NCBI RefSeq assembly: GCF_028285565.1
Contig: NZ_JANQOY010000111.1
Span: forward strand, 1-36,132
DNA length: 36,132 nt
Source: Acaryochloris sp. IP29b_bin.148
GTDB taxonomy: Bacteria > Cyanobacteriota > Cyanobacteriia > Thermosynechococcales > Thermosynechococcaceae
Direction: 5' to 3'
The notes under the pieces were generated by a model. That model was not told the DNA's origin and did no database searches. It worked only from the letters and a program-made list of their open reading frames with translations. The position numbers and the translations under genes are program-made. Shown piece by piece: positions 30,667 through 36,132 of this stretch (its first letter is position 1; each line of letters opens with the position of its first letter).

Positions 30667-33467
30667 TGCAGAAACAAAAACTTCTTGGCCTCCTCGGGGC
30701 CTCCGGTGCCCTCCTCCTATTTGGGGGCCTCGTCACCAAAAGCTTATCGGTGAACAACCAGCAGCATCAAGACTACCGGACCATCATGGCCCAACAACTG
30801 GATAAGGATGCCTCGGTCAACCAGAGTGTTCTGAAAGCCAGATATGCGCTACTCGCCTCCTACGATCCGTTGGTGCGAGCCATGTCTGAGCAGCTCGAAC
30901 TCCAAGCGGATCTGAAGCAGATCCCTGGGTTTATTGGCAATCCCCAAGCCCTCCGTTCTCAGCTTGACAAAAACAACCAGGTCTTTACTCAAAAAGAAGA
31001 CCTAGTTGAATCCTTTAAATCCCAAAATGCCATTCTCAAAAACTCGTTAACCTATTTGCCAGAGCTGGTCAAAGAGATTCGCAAAGGCTCAGCCAAGGGG
31101 CTATCCGGGAATGAGGCCCTTCAGCTAGAAGCCTTGTTGGATAATGTGCTTCTCTACAGCCTCTCCTCGGATGAGGAGTTGGTTCCTCAGATTAAAACGC
31201 AGATCGCTCAATTAGAGGCCAAAAAATCATCCAAGAGTATTCAGCTTGCGGTTGCCCATACTCGCATGGTTCTGGAGTATAAACCCCAGGTTGATGCCTT
31301 AACACGCGATATTCTAAAGCTACCCACGACCCAAGCGATCGGCACCCTAGAAACTGCCTATAACCAGCAATATCGTGCTGCAACGCAGACAGCGGACCTA
31401 TTTCGCTTGCTCAGCTTTGGCTGCTTATTAGTATTTGTGAGCGGGGGTGCCTATGCGGTGATTCGGCAGCAACGTCGCTCTAATCAACGGATATCCGGCA
31501 TTCTCAGCAGTTTAACGGATGCGTTTGTTGCCCTGAATCCTCAATGGCAAATCACATTTATCAATGACAAAGCCGCAGAGATTCTGCAAACAGATTCCCA
31601 ACAGATCCTCAACCAAGACTTTTGGCAAAGCTTTCCCGATATGCTTGGCGCAGATCATCTCGGCAAGTACCGACAAGCTCTGAAAGAGAAGCAAAAGACC
31701 ACCTTCGAGGTGTTCTACCCCCCTAATCAAATGTGGTTAGAGATTCGCGTCTATCCCAGCGTGGATGGTCTGTCCTTGTTCCTCCAGGATGTGACGATTC
31801 GCAAGGAAGCTGAAGCGAGCCTCAAACAAATGAACCAAGAGTTGGAGACTCGGGTCAAAGCCCGCACCGCTCAGCTGGCCGCGAGTATGGAAGCTGCCGA
31901 AGAGGCGCGGGAGAAAGCGGAAGAAGCGAATAAGAGTAAGAGCGAATTCTTGGCTAATATGAGTCATGAACTCCGCACCCCCCTCAACGCCATTATTGGT
32001 TATAGCGAAATGCTAGAAGAGGATGCCGAAGATATGGGACAAGATGACTTTGTTCCTGATCTCCAGAAGATTTCTGGGTCGGCCAAACATCTCCTAGAGT
32101 TGATTAACGCTGTGCTAGATCTATCCAAGGTTGAAGCGGGACGGATGGAACTCTATTTAGAATCCTTTGCGATCGCACCTATGGTCAAAACCATTGCCGC
32201 GACCTTGCAACCCATTGCCGATAAGCAAGGCAACATGGTGGTCCTCCATTGTCCTGAAAATATCGGGAATCTGTATGCCGACCAAACCAAAGTTCGCCAA
32301 AGTCTCTACAACTTGCTCAGTAATGCCTGTAAGTTCACAGAATCAGGCGAAATTAGCCTCACCGTTTCTGAAGATGCTGGAGAGGAGATCGTCTTTAGCA
32401 TTAAAGATACTGGGATTGGCATGACGCCTGAGCAATTGGAGAAAGTCTTTAAAGCCTTTACCCAGGCAGATGCTTCCACCACCCGCAAATATGGGGGCAC
32501 CGGATTGGGCCTTACCATTACCAAACAATTTGTTGAAATGATGGGCGGCCATATTTCTGTGACCAGTCAGTATGGCTACGGCACTGAATTTACGGTTCAT
32601 ATCCCACGTCAAGTGGAATCGGAAGTTGCAGAATCAACGCCACCCCAATTTGCACCTGTCCAGCCGAGTAAAATTTCGCTGCCAACCATAGCCGAAGGAC
32701 AGCCTGGCGGAACAGTGCTGGTCATTGACGATGATGAACATGCCCGCGACATCATGCAGCGATTTTTGACGGAGGCAGGCTATCAAGCCGTGGTGTCGTC
32801 TTCGGGGTTAGAAGGACTCCAGTTGGCTGAAGACATCATGCCCGACATGATTATTCTGGATGTGATGATGCCCGAACTGGATGGCTGGTCCGTTCTTCAG
32901 AAACTCAAGGGTAGTCCTAGCCTTGCCGATATCCCCGTCGTGATGATGACGATGGTGGATGCAGAAAAAGTCGGCTTCTCCTTGGGCGCAACAGATTTCC
33001 TCACCAAACCATTGCAGCGAGATCGGTTGTTAGAGCTACTGGACAAATATGTTGGATCGGCAGATCATGACTGGATGTTAGTGATTGAAGACGATCTCCC
33101 CTCCCAGGAAATGCTGGGTCGCCTGCTAACGCGGGAACAATGGCCCTACCGAACAGCAGGAAATGGCAAACAAGCACTCGACATTCTGCACACGCATGGT
33201 GTCCCAGATTTGATTTTCCTCGATCTGATGATGCCGGAGATGGATGGGTTCGAATTCCTCAAGGTGTTGCGACAGCAACCAGAATGGCAGAGTGTACCTG
33301 TGATTGTTGTGTCCGCAAAGGATCTGACTGCTCATGAGCGGCTAGAGTTAGGAGATGCCGTTCAAAGCATTCACCAAAAAGGACAGCTCGATCGGGAGGA
33401 ATTACTGGAAGAGATGCAAGACTTTATCGAGATTGCCGCTGGTAGCGAGGTGCAGGCTAGGCAGTAG
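30666..33467 (+). CDS. hybrid sensor histidine kinase with periplasmic helical sensor, PAS and two receivers
   Basis: The 933-residue protein has TM1 (about 7-27) and an all-helical extracytoplasmic domain (about 28-243) resembling the DAHL-type helical sensor. TM2 (about 245-266) leads to a PAS domain (about 275-380) and a coiled coil (about 381-425). HisKA carries phospho-His434 in NMSHELRTPLNAIIGY. The HATPase domain (about 535-648) has NACKF, DTGIGM and GGTGLGL boxes. Two receivers follow: REC1 with D732 and K781, and REC2 with D853 but SIHQKGQ in place of the usual Lys-Pro. All catalytic boxes of the kinase are intact. No output domain is present, so phosphoryl groups probably pass to another protein; the divergent REC-REC-pseudokinase is a candidate. 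It is coupled to the peroxidase gene by one overlapping base. Confidence 0.95.
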   Translation: MQKQKLLGLLGASGALLLFGGLVTKSLSVNNQQHQDYRTIMAQQLDKDASVNQSVLKARYALLASYDPLVRAMSEQLELQADLKQIPGFIGNPQALRSQLDKNNQVFTQKEDLVESFKSQNAILKNSLTYLPELVKEIRKGSAKGLSGNEALQLEALLDNVLLYSLSSDEELVPQIKTQIAQLEAKKSSKSIQLAVAHTRMVLEYKPQVDALTRDILKLPTTQAIGTLETAYNQQYRAATQTADLFRLLSFGCLLVFVSGGAYAVIRQQRRSNQRISGILSSLTDAFVALNPQWQITFINDKAAEILQTDSQQILNQDFWQSFPDMLGADHLGKYRQALKEKQKTTFEVFYPPNQMWLEIRVYPSVDGLSLFLQDVTIRKEAEASLKQMNQELETRVKARTAQLAASMEAAEEAREKAEEANKSKSEFLANMSHELRTPLNAIIGYSEMLEEDAEDMGQDDFVPDLQKISGSAKHLLELINAVLDLSKVEAGRMELYLESFAIAPMVKTIAATLQPIADKQGNMVVLHCPENIGNLYADQTKVRQSLYNLLSNACKFTESGEISLTVSEDAGEEIVFSIKDTGIGMTPEQLEKVFKAFTQADASTTRKYGGTGLGLTITKQFVEMMGGHISVTSQYGYGTEFTVHIPRQVESEVAESTPPQFAPVQPSKISLPTIAEGQPGGTVLVIDDDEHARDIMQRFLTEAGYQAVVSSSGLEGLQLAEDIMPDMIILDVMMPELDGWSVLQKLKGSPSLADIPVVMMTMVDAEKVGFSLGATDFLTKPLQRDRLLELLDKYVGSADHDWMLVIEDDLPSQEMLGRLLTREQWPYRTAGNGKQALDILHTHGVPDLIFLDLMMPEMDGFEFLKVLRQQPEWQSVPVIVVSAKDLTAHERLELGDAVQSIHQKGQLDREELLEEMQDFIEIAAGSEVQARQ

Positions 33468-33653
33468 CCCTCTCTCACGGATCAGCTTTAGCGCCCGATC
33501 GTTAACACCTTAAATAACCTCAGCTCGGGGTAAGCCTATTTGTGAAATGTTTCTGTGAAGGCAGGTTTCAGCCTAAGAAAGCATTAGAATTTTGGCTTAT
33601 CCTGGCTTTAGGCTCAATAATTAAACCCATACCTTCTGCCCCAAACAGAAATT

Positions 33654-34247
33654 ATGGTTGCCTTCTCTGAACAAGTTCATCTCTCCCCAGAGCAATACCT
33701 CTCTTACGAGGAAGCCAGTCCGATCAAGCATGAATATCGGGATGGGGAAGTCTATGCAATGGCAGGTGCTTCAGATGCCCATGTCACCATTGCCCTGAAT
33801 CTAGCGGTTGGTCTGCGCAGTCATGTTAGAGGGACTGGATGTCGAGTTTATTTGTCCGATATGAAAGCGCGCATCAACGCGAACAATCGTTTTTTCTACC
33901 CTGATGTCATGGTGACCTGTGACAACCGTGATCAGGAAACGGCGACCTACAAGCAATTTCCTTGCTTGATTGTAGAAGTTCTTTCAGCCTCCACAGAAGC
34001 CTATGACCGGGGAGATAAGTTTGCGGATTATCAGTCCCTAGAGAGTTTGCAGGAGTACGTGTTGATCAACCCCAGACGCCAGCGAATCGAATGCTTTCGA
34101 CGAAGTGAAGGTAGATGGGTTTTAGAAACCTACGCAGCTGCCAGTGAGACCTTCACGTTGAGTAGCATCAATTACGAGGGGGAAATGGCGGCGATCTACG
34201 AAGATGTGGTTTTTGATCCACCCATGGTTGAACCGCCTGAACGCTGA
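33654..34247 (+). CDS. Uma2-family (DUF820) PD-(D/E)XK nuclease-like protein
   Basis: The 197-residue protein shows the Uma2 pattern: LSPEQYLSYEEASPIKHEYR (10-29), the DGEVYAMAGAS strand, the active-site Asp in FYPDVMV (D84), Glu in CLIVEVLS (E108), and AYDRGDKFADYQ (117-128). The fold is the restriction-endonuclease type. Very large families of this gene occur in cyanobacteria, with no established role. It stands alone between the histidine kinase and leuB. The start at 33654 follows AAACAGAAATT, not a strong ribosome site. No inverted repeats or transposase flank it. Confidence 0.93.
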   Translation: MVAFSEQVHLSPEQYLSYEEASPIKHEYRDGEVYAMAGASDAHVTIALNLAVGLRSHVRGTGCRVYLSDMKARINANNRFFYPDVMVTCDNRDQETATYKQFPCLIVEVLSASTEAYDRGDKFADYQSLESLQEYVLINPRRQRIECFRRSEGRWVLETYAAASETFTLSSINYEGEMAAIYEDVVFDPPMVEPPER

Positions 34248-34377
34248 GGCAACAGAGCTAGTCAATCCTCTTCCTTTAATGGCTAGACACGGAGTCATAA
34301 AGATTTTCAAGTTCTGTGGTGTTGGGAGTTGCTGCATCATATGATAGATAGCCTGTGCGCTTTTGATCGAAACCATC

Positions 34378-35466
34378 ATGACTCAGTCCTATCGAATTAC
34401 GCTGTTACCGGGTGACGGCATTGGCCCTGAAATCATGGCCGTGGCCGTTGATGTGCTCAAGGTTGTGGGGCAGCAGCAAAATTTGACCTTTGAATTTAAT
34501 GAGGCATTGATTGGGGGAGCGGCCATTGATGCGGTGGAGAACCCGCTACCGAAACAAACTTTAGATGCTTGTCGCCAGAGTGATGCAGTTTTGTTGGCTG
34601 CGATTGGCGGCTATAAATGGGACACAATGCCCCGCCATCTTCGTCCTGAGACTGGACTGTTGGGATTACGAGCAGGACTAGAACTATTTGCTAACCTGAG
34701 ACCCGCTCAAATTTTGCCCCAGCTGATTGATGCGTCCAGTCTGAAGCCAGAGGTGGTTGAGGGCGTGGATATTATGGTGGTGCGGGAGCTGACAGGCGGG
34801 GTCTATTTCGGCTCACCCAAAGGGGTATTTAGCACCGAAACGGGTGAGCAACGCGGCGTCAATACGATGGCCTACACGGTGGCTGAGATTGATCGGATTG
34901 GTCGAGTCGCCTTTGAAACCGCCCAAAAACGGGGTGGCAAGCTCTGTTCGGTGGATAAAGCGAATGTGTTAGAAGTGTCGCAACTATGGCGCGATCTCAT
35001 CACCGATCTCTCCTCCGAATATCCTGATGTAGAACTCTCTCATCTGTATGTAGATAATGCCGCCATGCAGCTGGTTCGCTGGCCCAAACAGTTTGACACT
35101 ATCGTCACCAGTAATCTTTTTGGCGATATTCTCTCGGATATTGCCGCGATGCTGACGGGCAGTATTGGTATGTTGCCCTCGGCTAGTTTAGGGGCAGACG
35201 GTCCAGGGGTATTTGAACCCGTTCATGGGTCTGCCCCAGATATTGCGGGTCAGGATAAAGCGAATCCTCTAGCTCAAGTTTTGAGCGTGGCGATGATGTT
35301 GCGCTATGGCTTAGATCAGCCTGCGGCGGCGGATAAAGTTGAGTCTGCTGTGCTGACTTTATTGGCTCAAGGCTATCGGACGGGCGATATTCAATCTCCA
35401 GGTACAACGGTCTTAGGTTGTAAGGCTATTGGAGAAACTCTGATCCAGATTCTGAATCAGAGTTAA
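34378..35466 (+). CDS. leuB: 3-isopropylmalate dehydrogenase
   Basis: LeuB oxidises and decarboxylates 3-isopropylmalate with NAD in leucine synthesis. The 362-residue protein has [12 protein letters not shown] (about 9-20), substrate-binding [18 protein letters not shown], the [11 protein letters not shown] run with catalytic Tyr, the helper Lys in [10 protein letters not shown], and the Mg-binding [24 protein letters not shown] is the NAD-binding loop. An in-frame TTG at 34363 would add five residues, but ATG 34378 gives the normal N-terminus. The gene is not in a leu operon here, which is common in cyanobacteria. It converges on the pentapeptide-repeat gene with 59 bases between and no clear terminator. 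Confidence 0.97.
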   Translation: MTQSYRITLLPGDGIGPEIMAVAVDVLKVVGQQQNLTFEFNEALIGGAAIDAVENPLPKQTLDACRQSDAVLLAAIGGYKWDTMPRHLRPETGLLGLRAGLELFANLRPAQILPQLIDASSLKPEVVEGVDIMVVRELTGGVYFGSPKGVFSTETGEQRGVNTMAYTVAEIDRIGRVAFETAQKRGGKLCSVDKANVLEVSQLWRDLITDLSSEYPDVELSHLYVDNAAMQLVRWPKQFDTIVTSNLFGDILSDIAAMLTGSIGMLPSASLGADGPGVFEPVHGSAPDIAGQDKANPLAQVLSVAMMLRYGLDQPAAADKVESAVLTLLAQGYRTGDIQSPGTTVLGCKAIGETLIQILNQS

Positions 35467-35525
35467 ACACTCTCTAATTTCAATCCTCAACCTCTTTAGT
35501 TGCACCATTATTAGCTGTAAATACT

Positions 35526-36128
35526 TCAGATAAAGCTAATGATTTTAGTCCCGTCAGGTAAAATGGTATTGCAGAAAATGGCTCTCTCCAAACTATGATC
35601 TTCAATCCCATCTGGAATATCGATACAAGATTGACTCAGATCAACATTAGTCAAGTTAACTCCCTGTAGCATTGGCCTTAAACCCAAGATCGTACCATTC
35701 AAGTTAGCTCCAGTAAGATCGGCATCAACCAAAGGACATTCAACCAAATGAGCAAAGCTAAGATCCGCTCCACTCAGATTGGCCTCAATCAAACCTCCAT
35801 CGGAAATAATGGTATGGATAAGGCTAGCTTCTCTTAAATTAGTTCTTTCCAAGCAAGCACTCCCTAAATTAGCGTTATTCAAGTTAGCCCGACTCAGGTT
35901 AGTACCACTCAGCTCAGCCCCAAAGAGAATACTCTGACTCAAGTTGATACCTGGCAACTCGACATCCTCAAGTCGGAGACCCCGTTTAAACTCAATTCCA
36001 CTGAAATCTCTTTCTCCAGCAGCATAGCGCTCCAATAATTGAGTTATAAGTATTTCTGGTGTATGAGGCCGTAGATAAAAAAAGGCGTATCCTTCTGGAC
36101 AAGCAAACGTACAGAGAGAATACACCAT
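35526..36128 (-). CDS. pentapeptide-repeat protein
   Basis: The 200-residue protein has a short non-repeat N-terminus with two or more Cys (SLCTFACPEGYAFFYLRPHT) and a helical stretch. From about residue 60 to 185 it consists of A(N/D)LSx-type pentapeptides (for example SGTNLSRANLNNANLGSACL), which form a right-handed quadrilateral beta-helix. Partners are unknown. Pentapeptide proteins are very numerous in cyanobacteria and their functions vary. The ATG at 36126-36128 is four bases from the window edge, so its ribosome site is not visible and a longer N-terminus cannot be excluded. Confidence 0.85.
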   Translation of the reverse strand: MVYSLCTFACPEGYAFFYLRPHTPEILITQLLERYAAGERDFSGIEFKRGLRLEDVELPGINLSQSILFGAELSGTNLSRANLNNANLGSACLERTNLREASLIHTIISDGGLIEANLSGADLSFAHLVECPLVDADLTGANLNGTILGLRPMLQGVNLTNVDLSQSCIDIPDGIEDHSLERAIFCNTILPDGTKIISFI

Positions 36129-36132
36129 GACT

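Noticed and set aside
33654..34247. Uma2 gene as part of a mobile element
   Set aside because: No transposase, terminal repeats or target duplication were seen nearby; Uma2 genes are commonly scattered singly in cyanobacteria.
1..36132. Search for tRNA, rRNA, CRISPR arrays and prophage genes
   Set aside because: No TPsiC-type motifs in a tRNA context, no regularly spaced repeats and no phage structural or integrase motifs were found by eye.

Overview
This window is cyanobacterial chromosome, probably from a unicellular, Acaryochloris-like lineage; the genus is an impression, not a result. The evidence is a high-light-inducible protein (HLIP), a ferrochelatase with a chlorophyll-binding-type tail, a DUF3747 secreted protein, a ThiE with the cyanobacterial N-terminal extension, and about 20 copies of the HIP1 octamer GCGATCGC where about 0.5 would be expected by chance. 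No tRNA, rRNA, insertion sequence, CRISPR array or phage gene was recognised.

Layout. 1-1377: two VOC-superfamily genes (the first cut by the window edge), with inverted GC-rich repeats between them. 1454-8295: recA (-), diverging from a three-gene + strand block: a 67-aa unknown, a 143-aa unknown and a 1644-aa DUF4132/MolR-like protein. 8479-13268: a lactate/malate-dehydrogenase-like enzyme with an NADP-type fingerprint, a coiled-coil hypothetical, a DUF4112 membrane protein, a uridine-phosphorylase-like enzyme, a UbiG-like methyltransferase and a DUF547 protein. 13404-13707: an HLIP gene with a clear terminator and an exact HLR1 (RpaB) box. 13911-15908: a small putative zinc-binding protein and a type II sulfide:quinone oxidoreductase. 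15993-19975: a large transporter-like/HEAT/cyclic-nucleotide-binding-fold fusion and a membrane protein. 20020-22530: ttcA and a secreted DUF3747 protein, followed by a hairpin-rich gap. 23022-25572: two membrane proteins, thiE and thiS. 25759-26922: hemH. 26914-33467: a redox/signalling locus. 33654-36128: a Uma2 nuclease-like gene, leuB and a pentapeptide-repeat protein.

The most interesting units are these. (i) The divergent redox-signalling locus pairs a Rieske lipoprotein and a REC-REC-pseudokinase protein on one strand with a di-haem peroxidase translationally coupled to a hybrid histidine kinase on the other. (ii) The 143-aa + DUF4132 pair is separated by a single base and sits beside recA. 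(iii) The HLIP and ferrochelatase, which both carry LHC-type helices, have exact and degenerate HLR1 boxes respectively.

All functions are read from sequence motifs and remembered family features. No searches were run.
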